This document shows positions 19,291 to 29,290 of a DNA stretch of 64,000 nucleotides, piece after piece. This stretch comes from Legionella sp. PATHC032 (GTDB lineage: Bacteria; Pseudomonadota; Gammaproteobacteria; Legionellales; Legionellaceae): the NCBI RefSeq assembly GCF_026191185.1, contig NZ_JAPHOV010000001.1:3258501-3322500 (forward strand). The letters run 5' to 3'. A program made the translations under genes and the position numbers. The notes under the pieces are model-generated. The model was not told where the DNA came from, ran no database searches, and saw only the letters and a list, made by a program, of their open reading frames with translations. Each line of letters opens with the position of its first letter. The first letter of the stretch is position 1.

Positions 19291-20264
19291 ACTATTTGTC
19301 AGAAAATAAATTGTTGGGACTTTAATCTTTTTTGCATAGTAATTCATTGCAGTTAACAAAGAAAAAACCAAATTGGTAAACCCTATGTTTTCATTCTTTT
19401 AGATATTAGTTCAATTTTCATTGCTGACTCTCTTAACTACAAATTCTTCCAGCATTTTTCCTAATAATTATTTATTGATATATTTATTAAGCTTTTAATA
19501 TAAACTAATTCTCATTAGATGATCTTTATTTGATCAAGTAGGCAATATTACAACAATTCTAGAGTAGATACTACTTTTCACTGATATTTTAGTTTGGTGC
19601 CAAAATAAATAAGATGAAACTTATTTTTATGAACTTTTCCAGCTTGTCCTAGCACCCTTCTTTTGGAAGGCAAAACCAACAAAGAAAGGCCAGATGAGAT
19701 TTTGATGAAAAGACCGTTTGATATAATATTCATTTAAAATTCAATTTCAACTTATCAATTAAGTAAAGAGAAACTTTTATTCTTTTGTCATAACCATTTA
19801 CCAGCCTAACCACCAAAATCTTTATTAGCTTAATAAGACAACATTACTTTTGATTCTAAAAATTTATCCGTTAACAGTTCTGAAAAATTAATATTCTTTA
19901 ACTCAACGCTTACAAAGATACATATCTACCAGAAGACTTATCACTAAAAAATCAAATTCGTTTCAGTAGTTCAAGGCATAACTCTTGGAATCAAGCCTTT
20001 CTCTCCTCCTTTTGCAAGCTTATAACGCTTCGACAAATTTTTTAAGTAAATCTCCATTGATAACTTCCCTATAAAAATTGACCCTTACCACTTTTCTTCT
20101 TAGGTGCATTTTATTTGAGGCAACTTGGACACTCTCTGCTTGTTCAAATAAGAGCGCGTTTATTAGCAAAAATAGAACAAGAAACATGGAGTTCATTCAG
20201 GACTCCTTCAATTCTCTATAATCGCTCACAGAGCTTTAAGGTAGCCACGAATAGCCTATCGCGA
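19291..20264. other. long AT-rich gap upstream of the cas operon
   Basis: Nearly 1 kb with no convincing gene. A 112-codon frame at 20115-20453 begins with TTG, has no ribosome site and overlaps the better minus-strand gene. Translated pieces around 20140-20200 (ARLLAKIEQETW) look protein-like, so remnants of a decayed gene are possible. Confidence 0.4.
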
Positions 20265-20768
20265 CTAATCAACACTTTTGTTTTCATGAATTATCTTTTT
20301 GAGAATGGCCTGTTTATTTGGCCATTGTTCAATGAAAGACTTATTCAATTGTGCACAATTTTGAGCAAGCCAGGGGCCAAATTGAATCAGAATCAAAGGA
20401 ATTCTCGGTTTGATGCATTCTTCCAATTCCTTTTGTACTTCTTTTTTACATAGATTCTTGTTTTCGATGCAGTTTTTTATAATATCGTCGCTTAATTGCT
20501 GCCAGTTTTCGGGCGGGCTTACTCCTAAAAATGTTTCTGTCATAATTTGGGGCAGGATATTGTGACTAATAGAAGCAAATTTTTGGGGATTGATGTTTTC
20601 CTCGCAAAACTCATGCTGTAAAAGCTTATTGATTTGTTTTCCAATGCGCTCTGCTTGCTCCATGTTAAAACAAGGGACCAGGTTAGTAGAGTCCAATTGC
20701 GACAATGGTTTCGCAATGAGTAAGTTGCTGCTTAAAAACAGTCCTAAGTAAATGACTATCTTTATCAT
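20265..20768 (-). CDS. exported cysteine-containing protein of unknown function
   Basis: A 167-residue protein with a signal peptide (MIKIVIYLGLFLSSNLLIAKP, cut probably after IAK or LIA). The mature part has six cysteines (one near residue 33, then near 55, 99, 106, 117 and 136), an even number that suits three disulfides in the periplasm. It is helical and polar and I do not recognise the family. The opposing plus-strand frame is weaker because it lacks a signal, a ribosome site and biased composition. It lies downstream of an oxidoreductase on the same strand with a gap of about 110 bases. Confidence 0.7.
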   Translation of the reverse strand: MIKIVIYLGLFLSSNLLIAKPLSQLDSTNLVPCFNMEQAERIGKQINKLLQHEFCEENINPQKFASISHNILPQIMTETFLGVSPPENWQQLSDDIIKNCIENKNLCKKEVQKELEECIKPRIPLILIQFGPWLAQNCAQLNKSFIEQWPNKQAILKKIIHENKSVD

Positions 20769-20877
20769 TTTTTATCCTTGATGTTCCATGTTCAATGCAA
20801 ATACAACAAAGCCTTGCGAGTCTGTAGAAACCTAACCGATGAAGAGTGGGCGCATGATGAATTATCATCTCACAACT

Positions 20878-21924
20878 CTAGGCAGGGTATTTAAACCAGA
20901 CAGGCAGCACTTTACACAAATACACCATGAACTTCCATAATCCCACCTGATGCTCAACTGTCCCAAACGGATCGACACTGAGTTCAGGATAGGCTATGCC
21001 TAAGCCAAATAAGCCGGGCCCTATAATGCCCACATGAGGATTGGGAGTAACGTGTTCATAATTATCAATGATCATGTTTTTACGTCTTTCAAAACCAACG
21101 GCGTAAATCACTTTGTCGCATTCTGGAAGATGGCGCGCAATATTTAATTCGCTTGGGTAGTAGCGGACAAGATTGGCAGGCAAAACACCGTCGATGTGTT
21201 TCCTCGCCCATGCGGCCGTTTCACCTTTCAGGCCTGTGTTGTCGAATAAAATCCAGTTGCCCATATTGATGGCATAACGACAAGGGGAACGATAAAAGTT
21301 GATCACTTTCTTTACCCCTAATTCGATAAGAGCGCGTAAAATCATAATGGCTGAATGAGAAGAGCCAAAAACCCCGTAAGTCTCATTCGTATCTACAAAA
21401 CCGGCAAGGCGCTGCTTATCGATTGCAATTTCAAACGGTACCACATTAACGCCGGGGTAATTGAGGCTGGATGGGACAGCCCCTGTTGCTAAAATAACAT
21501 TCTTAGCCTGATATTGTTGTGTATCAGAACATAAAGTCCAACAACCTCCTGAGAGAAACATGCTGTGGATGACAGCCTCTTCTGCAACAACCTGATTCAG
21601 CAGAACGGTGGTAACCCATTGCAAAGGCTCCGCAACGTCACTCAACAGGCAGGTATTATCCGGATCCAGGTTGTTTAAACGAAATTGGGCGGATGCTTTT
21701 TTATAGGAGAATGAATTTGCGGCATGCAGAAAGCTTGAGAAGAGCTTGACTGTAGTATTACTGGAAACGTGTCGCCAAAGCTGACCAAAATCGCCCACTT
21801 TAAAATGAGGATCAATCCACAATATTTCAGAAGCCGCTATGCCATAGTCCAACAGCTTGCCTACTGCAGCAATTCCGGCAGGCCCCGCGCCAACCACTGA
21901 CCACTGAAAGGATTTTTGCTTCAT
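20878..21924 (-). CDS. FAD-dependent NAD(P)-binding oxidoreductase
   Basis: A 348-residue flavoprotein-like enzyme. The N-terminal dinucleotide fold has GAGPAGIAAVGKLLD (about residues 12-26). A second nucleotide motif region appears near YGVFGSSHSAIMILRAL (about 184-200), and ATGAVPS in between is the ATG motif of two-dinucleotide flavoproteins. The architecture resembles pyridine-nucleotide-disulfide or flavin monooxygenase-like oxidoreductases, but no CxxC redox pair is seen, so it is not a thioredoxin reductase. Substrate unknown. The repeat element at 21934-22130 lies just upstream of its start and may influence its expression. Confidence 0.8.
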   Translation of the reverse strand: MKQKSFQWSVVGAGPAGIAAVGKLLDYGIAASEILWIDPHFKVGDFGQLWRHVSSNTTVKLFSSFLHAANSFSYKKASAQFRLNNLDPDNTCLLSDVAEPLQWVTTVLLNQVVAEEAVIHSMFLSGGCWTLCSDTQQYQAKNVILATGAVPSSLNYPGVNVVPFEIAIDKQRLAGFVDTNETYGVFGSSHSAIMILRALIELGVKKVINFYRSPCRYAINMGNWILFDNTGLKGETAAWARKHIDGVLPANLVRYYPSELNIARHLPECDKVIYAVGFERRKNMIIDNYEHVTPNPHVGIIGPGLFGLGIAYPELSVDPFGTVEHQVGLWKFMVYLCKVLPVWFKYPA

Positions 21925-21933
21925 TTTAATACC

Positions 21934-22130
21934 TAACGTGAGTTATGGATAAAGAGGATATAACAGCCCGTCGATACCCAGGGTACGTTCGGGCTGAGGA
22001 GATGCCTAAGCATCGTCTCGAAGCCTTGGCATGAAACATAAAATCCGATACTAGGCTTCGAGACGGCATAAATGCCTCCTCAGCCCGAGCGGTTCCAGAT
22101 AACAACTGATTTTATCCATAACTCACGTTA
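21934..22130. mobile_element. 197-bp MITE-like palindromic element, copy 1
   Basis: Perfect 20-bp terminal inverted repeats (TAACGTGAGTTATGGATAAA at 21934-21953 and its complement at 22111-22130). The interior is a second, near-palindromic arm: CGGGCTGAGGAGATGCC... against ...CCTCCTCAGCCCG, and CGTCTCGAAGCCT against AGGCTTCGAGACG. It has no coding capacity. A diverged copy lies at 59008-59207. Confidence 0.85.
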
Positions 22131-22240
22131 CCTATGATTTATAAAGCTTAAAAGCTTGGCGTAGGTTAACTCCACTGAACGCCTGGCCCAGTGGAGTTCA
22201 TCAGTAGATATCTATGTCTCCAGCAAATAATTGCGGTGAA

Positions 22241-23203
22241 TCATTGACCCTGGCAAATTTTATCTGCCATATAGCCAATCGCTCCGGCATAATAAATGGA
22301 GTTATTATAACGCAGTATCATCTTGTAGTTAGGAAACGCCAGGAAGGTCGGGCCACCATAAGGCTGGACAATACTGGCCTGCAAATTTTGATAGGGCAAT
22401 GGTTCGCCGCTTTCAGTGCGGACACCTAATGCATTCCATTCGCTGACTGGTTTAACTATCCCTTTCCCTTCCAGTTTCATATCAAACTTAGCAGGAAGCT
22501 TCACTTGAATAGCCCAAGGCTCACCTGCTTGCCAGCCGTTTTGTTTCATGTAATTCGCTATGGAGGCAAAAACGTCGGGTTTGCTCTTCCATATGTCTTT
22601 TCGTCCATCCCCATCGTAGTCTACAGCGTATTTGACCCAGCTGGATGGTAAAAATTGAGGTTGACCAGAAGCGCCAGCCCATTCGCCCTTGAAATCAGCC
22701 AGGCTGACATGCCCGCCTTTCAGGATGTGTAAAGCGAGAAACAATTCCTTGCGGAAAAAGTCTTTACGGTTTGAATCATAGGCTAAAGTAGCCAGCGCGT
22801 TGATGACCGGGAAGTTTCCCATGTAGGAGCCGTAACTGGTTTCCATACCCCAAAAAGACACGATAAAACAAGGATTAACCCCGTATTGTTGGGCAATCTC
22901 TTCCAATATTTCCTTGTTTTTCTTGTACTCTTTCCGCCCAATCACAATTCGGTAATTGTCCGCTCTGGTATTACGATATTTCATGAACGTTAACCTGTGC
23001 TCAGGTTGTGAACGTAAAAATCCTTTTATTTTTCGACTTGGTTCATGAATGCCGGCAAACGCTTCATCAAATAAACTGGGTGGTATCCCTTGTTGTAAAG
23101 CTTCCTCCCTCACTCCTGCAACCCATTGATTCCAGCTTTGACTGGCATAGGCCATCTGGTTGAATAACATCAATGCAACGATAGTGAGCCCCCACTTTTT
23201 CAT
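22241..23203 (-). CDS. MltB-family lytic murein transglycosylase
   Basis: A 320-residue enzyme that cleaves the MurNAc-GlcNAc bond of peptidoglycan, giving 1,6-anhydro ends. A signal peptide (MKKWGLTIVALMLFNQMAYA) directs it to the periplasm. No lipobox Cys is present, so it is a soluble form rather than an outer-membrane lipoprotein like E. coli MltB. The catalytic Glu is in FWGMETSYG. GEWAGASGQPQFLPSSWVKYAVDYDGDGRKD is the family-typical block, and the C-terminal NYKMILRYNNSIYYAGAIGYMAD repeats the usual pattern. It is a single-gene unit, with the repeat element of 21934-22130 downstream of its 3' end. Confidence 0.93.
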   Translation of the reverse strand: MKKWGLTIVALMLFNQMAYASQSWNQWVAGVREEALQQGIPPSLFDEAFAGIHEPSRKIKGFLRSQPEHRLTFMKYRNTRADNYRIVIGRKEYKKNKEILEEIAQQYGVNPCFIVSFWGMETSYGSYMGNFPVINALATLAYDSNRKDFFRKELFLALHILKGGHVSLADFKGEWAGASGQPQFLPSSWVKYAVDYDGDGRKDIWKSKPDVFASIANYMKQNGWQAGEPWAIQVKLPAKFDMKLEGKGIVKPVSEWNALGVRTESGEPLPYQNLQASIVQPYGGPTFLAFPNYKMILRYNNSIYYAGAIGYMADKICQGQ

Positions 23204-23756
23204 AGCTCTTCCCCTCAGTTATATTTATTGTTTGATAACATGTATTTCGCCCAGCGTTTCTTTCTCTTTAATTGTTATAAAAAACAATTTGCTCAAATCA
23301 TACTGGTATTCTTAAAAGATAGCTCATTTATTAAAAATTGGCCTGTCTATTCGTAATTCTCTTGCAATACAACGACAAAGCTTGAACCAGAAAGTCAGAC
23401 CCAACAATAAGTATTGTACAGAAAGTAATCTTTCATGGAAATCTATAATTAGAACCCACTCATTAGAAGAAAGTGGAGCTATAAACTAGTCTTGGCCTGC
23501 AAAGATTGTTATGGGATTTTTTCGCATCTTTTTCCATTCTATTTTTTGTCAACATGATAACTCCATTGATAACAAAATAGATTTTAGGATGCCGTATTGC
23601 AAAAAGGCAAAGAGGCCGTATGGGGTCCAGCGTCTTGAACTTACAGAGATTAAATATCATAAGTCAGGGGCTGATGTATTTGTATGTAAGTAAACTAGAA
23701 TAAAAAGAAATTAGTGTTCATAGTATTACTGAGGATTTGATCCACAGGAGTTAAAT
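23204..23756. other. intergenic region between divergent genes
   Basis: A 553-bp AT-rich gap between the divergent transglycosylase and hydrolase genes. The frames here are short, unsupported by ribosome sites and mutually overlapping. Promoters for both genes are expected; GGAG at 23747 is the ribosome site of the following gene. Nothing else recognised. Confidence 0.5.
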
Positions 23757-24935
23757 ATGCATATCAAAAATATATTCACATGGAGTTTAATGGGAGCAGT
23801 AGTTCTGTCTATGCCCCTATTTGCGAGCGAGCCATTTAAACTGAAATCAATTGACTCATTAATCGATAAATACATTGAGAAATATAACAATGAAGAGCTA
23901 GTTACAGGTGTGGGCGCGACTTTTTTAAGCGGAACTGAAATAATATCAACAGCTCATGGTTTTGAGAATAATAAAAGGAAAAAACGCCTTACAAACAACG
24001 CATATTTTCAAATTGGCAGTATAACCAAATCATTTACAGCCGCGTTAATCTTAAAGCTTGAGGCGGAAGGGAAATTAAACATCAACCAAACAATTGGAGA
24101 TTGGTTGCCAGAATATTATGGTTGGAAAGACATTACTATAAAGCAATTACTAAATATGACAAGTACAATTCCAGGTTATGCAACAATTCCAACGCTTGCA
24201 GATTCGATTACTGATAATCCTAAAAAACAGTGGACTAGTAAAGAACTGGTAGATTTAGCATATGGATATAAACACCCCACCTCAGGTTATAATTACTCTG
24301 ATACCAACTACTTAATTCTGGGTATGATTATAGAAAAAGTCACTCACGATTCCTTTCATAATCAATTACAGGAAAAAATTTTAAAGCCCTTACAATTAAA
24401 AGAGACTTATTATATTACTGATTCTTATACCCTACATTTTTTAGAAAAAATGCCGGAAAGTTACTATTATGGTAGAACAGTGGAAAACTTAAAGCATGGT
24501 CAAACGGCAACTAATGAGAATTTATCAATGGCGGGGCCTGCTGGCGCCATGGTTGCAACGACATCTGATGTTGCTAAATGGATAAGAGCTTTATTTTTAT
24601 CGGATTTTTTACTGCCCAAACAGCAAATGGAGTTAAAATCACTCATTTCGATGAAAACGGGTACTCCAATCTCCCATGTTGATTCAGAAGATCCTAATGG
24701 TTTTGGTTTAGGTGTTGTTCAAGGCTATAAGCCGCAATTAGGCAAATATTGGTATTATGAGGGTGATACAATGGGATTTAGAGTCCTTTATATTTATCAT
24801 CCTTGTAATGAAAAAATAGTAGTTATTGCATTAAATAGTTCACCTTTTGTCGATGAAGCAGCCGGAGATCATAGTGGTGATTTGTTGTTAGCATTGTACA
24901 AAAACGCTTTTGGTATATTGCAGAAATGTGAGTAA
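23757..24935 (+). CDS. exported beta-lactamase-fold serine hydrolase
   Basis: A 392-residue serine hydrolase of the class C beta-lactamase / D-Ala-D-Ala carboxypeptidase (AmpC, EstB) superfamily. It has a signal peptide (IFTWSLMGAVVLSMPLFAS). The nucleophile is in S-x-x-K of QIGSITKSFTAAL (about residue 89). The second motif is Y-S-D in YNYSDTNYL (YxN replaced by YSD). The third motif, KTG or HxG, is replaced by EGDTMGF. These substitutions point to a peptidase or esterase rather than an efficient beta-lactamase. The ribosome site GGAG precedes the ATG. Monocistronic. Confidence 0.85.
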   Translation: MHIKNIFTWSLMGAVVLSMPLFASEPFKLKSIDSLIDKYIEKYNNEELVTGVGATFLSGTEIISTAHGFENNKRKKRLTNNAYFQIGSITKSFTAALILKLEAEGKLNINQTIGDWLPEYYGWKDITIKQLLNMTSTIPGYATIPTLADSITDNPKKQWTSKELVDLAYGYKHPTSGYNYSDTNYLILGMIIEKVTHDSFHNQLQEKILKPLQLKETYYITDSYTLHFLEKMPESYYYGRTVENLKHGQTATNENLSMAGPAGAMVATTSDVAKWIRALFLSDFLLPKQQMELKSLISMKTGTPISHVDSEDPNGFGLGVVQGYKPQLGKYWYYEGDTMGFRVLYIYHPCNEKIVVIALNSSPFVDEAAGDHSGDLLLALYKNAFGILQKCE

Positions 24936-25037
24936 AATGGGGTAACATTTAGGTATAGCACCAAAACGAATTGGAAAAGTCCCCGGTTATTGAAAAAGCT
25001 GCTGGTGGTATTTCGATTGGAATATCACCTTGTGTTG

Positions 25038-25196
25038 TTATGGTCCCACTTTTTTTACCGGCATCTGTGGACTGAGATTCACTTTCCATTTTGACTTTAT
25101 TATACGTAGCAAATTCTTGTTCAGATTTCTTTTATCAGCATTCTCAAGTTCAGCCCGCCTCTCTTCTTCGCAACCTTTCAAAAAGAGGCGAATCAT
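25038..25196 (-). CDS. possible small ORF in the gap after the serine hydrolase
   Basis: A 52-residue minus-strand frame (MIRLFLKGCEEERRAELEN...) with protein-like, charged composition. A second small frame overlaps it in another phase (24951-25091, starting MESESQSTDAGKK). Neither has a good ribosome site. They may be remnants of a longer frameshifted gene. Otherwise the 24936-25377 gap shows nothing. Confidence 0.2.
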   Translation of the reverse strand: MIRLFLKGCEEERRAELENADKRNLNKNLLRIIKSKWKVNLSPQMPVKKVGP

Positions 25197-25377
25197 GCAA
25201 GAGGGGTATAGGTTATGGCCTTAAAGTACTTGTAAATCCGGTGCAAAAAACCTATTTAGATAAAAAAACGCTTCTGGAATACCTCGTGTTTTTCATTATA
25301 AAATGAGTTTTTATAATTTGATAAAGTCGCTTCATTAAATTAACCGGTACAACCTCAAAATCTGGAGTAAGTAAGTT

Positions 25378-26116
<739 letters not shown>

Positions 26117-26120
26117 GACT

Positions 26121-26268
26121 TTAGGGTCTGTTGACATTTCGCTCGCTTGAGTCGAAAAGCCTTGATTTTCGAGCACCGTAGCGGAGCATACATAGAAGTA
26201 TGTGAGTAACGGAGCACAGAAAATCAAGGCTTTTCGGCCAAGATAGTAGAAATGTCAACAGACCCTAA
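26121..26268. mobile_element. 148-bp MITE sharing ends with the IS5-like remnant
   Basis: Perfect 20-bp terminal inverted repeats, TTAGGGTCTGTTGACATTTC (26121-26140) and its complement (26249-26268). The interior folds back on itself (CGAAAAGCCTTGATTTTCG... with ...GAAAATCAAGGCTTTTCGG). The outer 16 bases equal the left end of the IS remnant at 8978. It fills the whole gap between two convergent genes. Confidence 0.88.
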
Positions 26269-26272
26269 TAAA

Positions 26273-27466
26273 CTATTCACTGCGTAAAGAAACCATCGGC
26301 TCCAGTTTCGAGGCCCGTCGGGCCGGATAAAATCCGAAAAATATTCCAGTGGCGGCGGAAACGAGAAAGCCGGCAATTGGGGGGAGTAAGTAGATAGTAA
26401 AAGTCCAGTCACTGAAATAAGCGACTATTCTGGTAAAAATCAATCCTAAAATAACTCCGAGCACACCCCCTAGCAAAGACAGCATGACAGACTCCACCAA
26501 AAACAGGGCCTGGATTTCTCTGTTTTTCGCACCCACTGCTTTGCGAATCCCAATTTCTTTCTTGCGCTCGCTGACCGAAACCAGCATCACATTCATGACA
26601 CCGATGCCGCCAACCAGCAAGGATATTCCACCAATGACCGCTAACAGCAAGGTAAAAATACGGCCCTGATTTTCCATGCTGGCTATAATTTGCTTGGCGC
26701 TGCGCGGAAAAACACTGAGCTTTGGCGCCAGGGAATTAATCATTTCCTTTATTTCATTAATGACTTCATCAATGGGGCTGTCTGGCTTGAGAAGCAATAC
26801 CGCATTATTGATTTTGGCGTCCTTGCTGACCAGACTCATTCCAGCCAGGGGAATAATGACAGCCTGGTTGATGTCCTCGTTAAAAAAGCCATTTTCTCTC
26901 CAACGCTCGGCAACACCGATAATGGTATACAAGGATTGCCCTATACGTAATTGCTTGCCAATGGGATCATCCAGGGTAATTTCCTTGATTTGTTGTGCCA
27001 GGCTATCGCCAATAACACAAAAATGCTCAAAAGAATCCAAAAAAGAAACAAAATGCCCCTGCGCCAAGGTCACATGAATGATATCAGCAAGGCTTTCATC
27101 GGCGCCAATCACCGCCCCTTGCATCACTTTACCATTAAAACTTAGGGTTTGGTAAGCAGTGCTGTATGGCGCGATTTTTAATACATAAGGAATACGTTCG
27201 GCTATCTGCTGCCATTGACCTATCGTTAACGAGTCGGATTCACTATGGGATTTGCTGGGCACCTTTTGATAAACGGAAACAGCCAACAAATCGGTACCCA
27301 ATGCCTTGAATTGCTCCAACGCCTTCTCGGTAGCCAATTGCCCACAACTAATCAGGGCAACGACAGCAGCAGTCCCTACCAGTATTCCCAGTACAGCCAA
27401 AAGTGAGCGGAGTTTGGAGGCTGTTAAATTAACCAACGCTTGTTGACAATGATTAAGAAAGTTCAT
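26273..27466 (-). CDS. MacB-type ABC transporter permease (FtsX-like)
   Basis: A 397-residue permease starting MNFLNHCQQALVNL at 27466, where ATG overlaps the ATPase stop as ATGA. An N-terminal membrane helix (LRSLLAVLGILVGTAAVVAL) is followed by a ~220-residue periplasmic (MacB-PCD) domain and three C-terminal helices. GIGVMNVMLVSVSERKKEIGIRKAVGA is the hallmark of the FtsX/MacB family. Here permease and ATPase are separate polypeptides, unlike E. coli MacB in which they are fused. It works with the adaptor and TolC-like protein encoded upstream. Confidence 0.92.
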   Translation of the reverse strand: MNFLNHCQQALVNLTASKLRSLLAVLGILVGTAAVVALISCGQLATEKALEQFKALGTDLLAVSVYQKVPSKSHSESDSLTIGQWQQIAERIPYVLKIAPYSTAYQTLSFNGKVMQGAVIGADESLADIIHVTLAQGHFVSFLDSFEHFCVIGDSLAQQIKEITLDDPIGKQLRIGQSLYTIIGVAERWRENGFFNEDINQAVIIPLAGMSLVSKDAKINNAVLLLKPDSPIDEVINEIKEMINSLAPKLSVFPRSAKQIIASMENQGRIFTLLLAVIGGISLLVGGIGVMNVMLVSVSERKKEIGIRKAVGAKNREIQALFLVESVMLSLLGGVLGVILGLIFTRIVAYFSDWTFTIYLLPPIAGFLVSAATGIFFGFYPARRASKLEPMVSLRSE

Positions 27467-28152
27467 TGCCCAGACTCCGCTATAATGGCTCCATCGGCTA
27501 GAGTAATTTGGCGTTTGCATTGCGCAGCCACGTGTTCATCATGGGTCACCATGATAATAGTCCGCCCTTCCTGATGTAAGGCCAAAAACAAATTCATTAC
27601 CTCAGTACCTGTTCTTGAATCCAGCGCACCGGTCGGCTCATCGGCCAGGATAACCTGTGGATCAGTCACTAACGCTCTGGCGATAGCGACTCGCTGTTGC
27701 TGACCACCAGATAATTGGGTTGGTCTGTGACGGATGTATTGGCGCATTCCCACTTTCTCCAGTGCCTGCTCCACTTTTTCTTTTATCACAGCGGGATTGA
27801 CCCCTCGGTACGTCAAAGGCAAAGCTACATTTTGCAGCGCTGTAAAGCGAGGAAGCAAATTAAATTGCTGAAAAACAAAGCCAATGTTTTGATTACGTAA
27901 TTCAGCCGCCTCATCATCGCTTAAACTGGCTACATTTCTATTGTTTAAAATGTAAGTTCCTGCATCCGGTTTATCTAATAAACCTATGATGTTCATCAAT
28001 GTGGATTTGCCAGAACCTGATGCGCCGACAATAGCGAGTAAATCACCTTCGTATACGGTCAAAGACACTTCTTTTAATACCGTGGTACTAATGCCTTCAA
28101 GATGATAAGTTTTCACCAAATCAGAAAGTTGGATTAAAGGTTTGTCAATCAT
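27463..28152 (-). CDS. MacB/LolD-type ABC transporter ATPase
   Basis: A 229-residue ATPase. The start at 28152 (MIDKPLIQLSDLVKTYHL) overlaps the adaptor stop by 8 bases; the longer frame to 28188 lies inside the adaptor gene. Walker A is GASGSGKSTLMNIIG, the Q-loop is FQQFNLLP, the signature is LSGGQQQRVAIARAL, Walker B is VILADEPTGALD, and the switch His is in MVTHDEH. The LolD/MacB subfamily is indicated by these sequences and by the neighbouring FtsX-like permease. It powers export or lipoprotein/peptide efflux across the envelope. Confidence 0.95.
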   Translation of the reverse strand: MIDKPLIQLSDLVKTYHLEGISTTVLKEVSLTVYEGDLLAIVGASGSGKSTLMNIIGLLDKPDAGTYILNNRNVASLSDDEAAELRNQNIGFVFQQFNLLPRFTALQNVALPLTYRGVNPAVIKEKVEQALEKVGMRQYIRHRPTQLSGGQQQRVAIARALVTDPQVILADEPTGALDSRTGTEVMNLFLALHQEGRTIIMVTHDEHVAAQCKRQITLADGAIIAESGQ

Positions 28153-29290
28153 AAACCACGACATCCCCTGATTTAAGACCACTTTCAACCACTACAGAAT
28201 CAGCCTGGGCAGCACCGGTAGTAATCATCCGTTTCTGAATTTTCCCCTTGGCTAATTGGACCTGAACAACGCTACTGCCTTTTTCCCTTTTAACCGCCGC
28301 TATAGGGATTAACAATTGATTATTCGATTCGACATTCAACTCTATAGAGGCACTCATACCGACTTTAATCCATGACTGTTGCTCGGGAGTTAAGGAATTA
28401 ACCTCTACTACTGCAGTAAAGGAAGGTAATCCTCCAGTGCTGGTGTTCGATGCCTGTGCATTGACTGCAACCAATTTACCTTTCAACTGATGCCGGCCAA
28501 ATGCAACGCCACTAATTGTGGCATCCATCCCAGGGCGAATTTTATCAATGTCTATTTCTGGAACATCAATTTCCACACTGATTCCATGCAAATCACCTAT
28601 CAAGGCGATGACTTGCCCTGACTTTATGGTTGATCCTACGGTCACTCGATTGTTTTTATCCTCTCCTGATTTGGGAGGATACAACATGATCCCATCACTG
28701 GGGGCCTTCAAATGAATCAAATTATGATTTGACGTAAGAATTTTCCTCACCTTGTCAAAATCAGCCAAGCTGAGATTGGATATATTCTGAGTGTTTTTAT
28801 CATCCATTTTTTCCAGCATTTCAGAAAGCTTGCGGGTGGCCTGCATTAAAGTGACGCGCGCCGTATCCAAGCCTGATTTTTCACTTAAATAATTGTTTTT
28901 AGAGATTAATCCCGAATTCCAGAGCTCTTCTGTTCCTACAAATTTTGCCTTGGCAATGGAATAACTGTCTTTCGCCTTTAAGTAATCAGTTAAGGTATCG
29001 TTATACTGTTTTTGCAATTCATTGGAATTTAAAGTTAAAACAATCTCTCCCTTTTTAACCATCTGACCATAATGGAAATGCATCGTTTCAACAACGGCTT
29101 CCATTGGACTGGTCAGGCTGCTTTCCCTCAAGGGTTGCACGGTCCCGGTAAAATGCAGGGTTTTGTGTAAGGGCTGGGGTTTCACTTCATACGTTTTTAA
29201 TGACGTGGTTTGCGGCTTATCAGAGCTGCCACAAGAAACCAAAGTTAAAATAAAGAATGTTATTGAGAATATTTTCAGATAGTTGTTCAT
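28145..29290 (-). CDS. periplasmic adaptor lipoprotein of an efflux system (HlyD/MacA-like)
   Basis: A 381-residue membrane-fusion protein. The N-terminus is a lipoprotein signal with lipobox LVSC (Cys20), so the mature protein is anchored by lipid. The biotinyl-lipoyl halves are visible at about 60-95 (ESSLTSPMEAVVETMHFHYGQMVKKGEIVLTL) and near LIHLKAPSDGIMLYPPKSGE. A coiled-coil hairpin lies between them (LQKQYNDTLTDYLKAKDSY ... MEKMDDKN). It bridges the inner-membrane ABC transporter and the TolC-like channel. It overlaps the upstream TolC gene by 4 bases and the downstream ATPase by 8. Confidence 0.92.
   Translation of the reverse strand: MNNYLKIFSITFFILTLVSCGSSDKPQTTSLKTYEVKPQPLHKTLHFTGTVQPLRESSLTSPMEAVVETMHFHYGQMVKKGEIVLTLNSNELQKQYNDTLTDYLKAKDSYSIAKAKFVGTEELWNSGLISKNNYLSEKSGLDTARVTLMQATRKLSEMLEKMDDKNTQNISNLSLADFDKVRKILTSNHNLIHLKAPSDGIMLYPPKSGEDKNNRVTVGSTIKSGQVIALIGDLHGISVEIDVPEIDIDKIRPGMDATISGVAFGRHQLKGKLVAVNAQASNTSTGGLPSFTAVVEVNSLTPEQQSWIKVGMSASIELNVESNNQLLIPIAAVKREKGSSVVQVQLAKGKIQKRMITTGAAQADSVVVESGLKSGDVVVYD

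Noticed and set aside
20115-20453. Plus-strand frame of 112 codons
   Set aside because: It starts with TTG without a ribosome site and overlaps a minus-strand gene with a clear signal peptide and paired cysteines.
25030-25306. Two overlapping plus-strand frames after the serine hydrolase
   Set aside because: No ribosome site, no protein-like composition, mutually overlapping.
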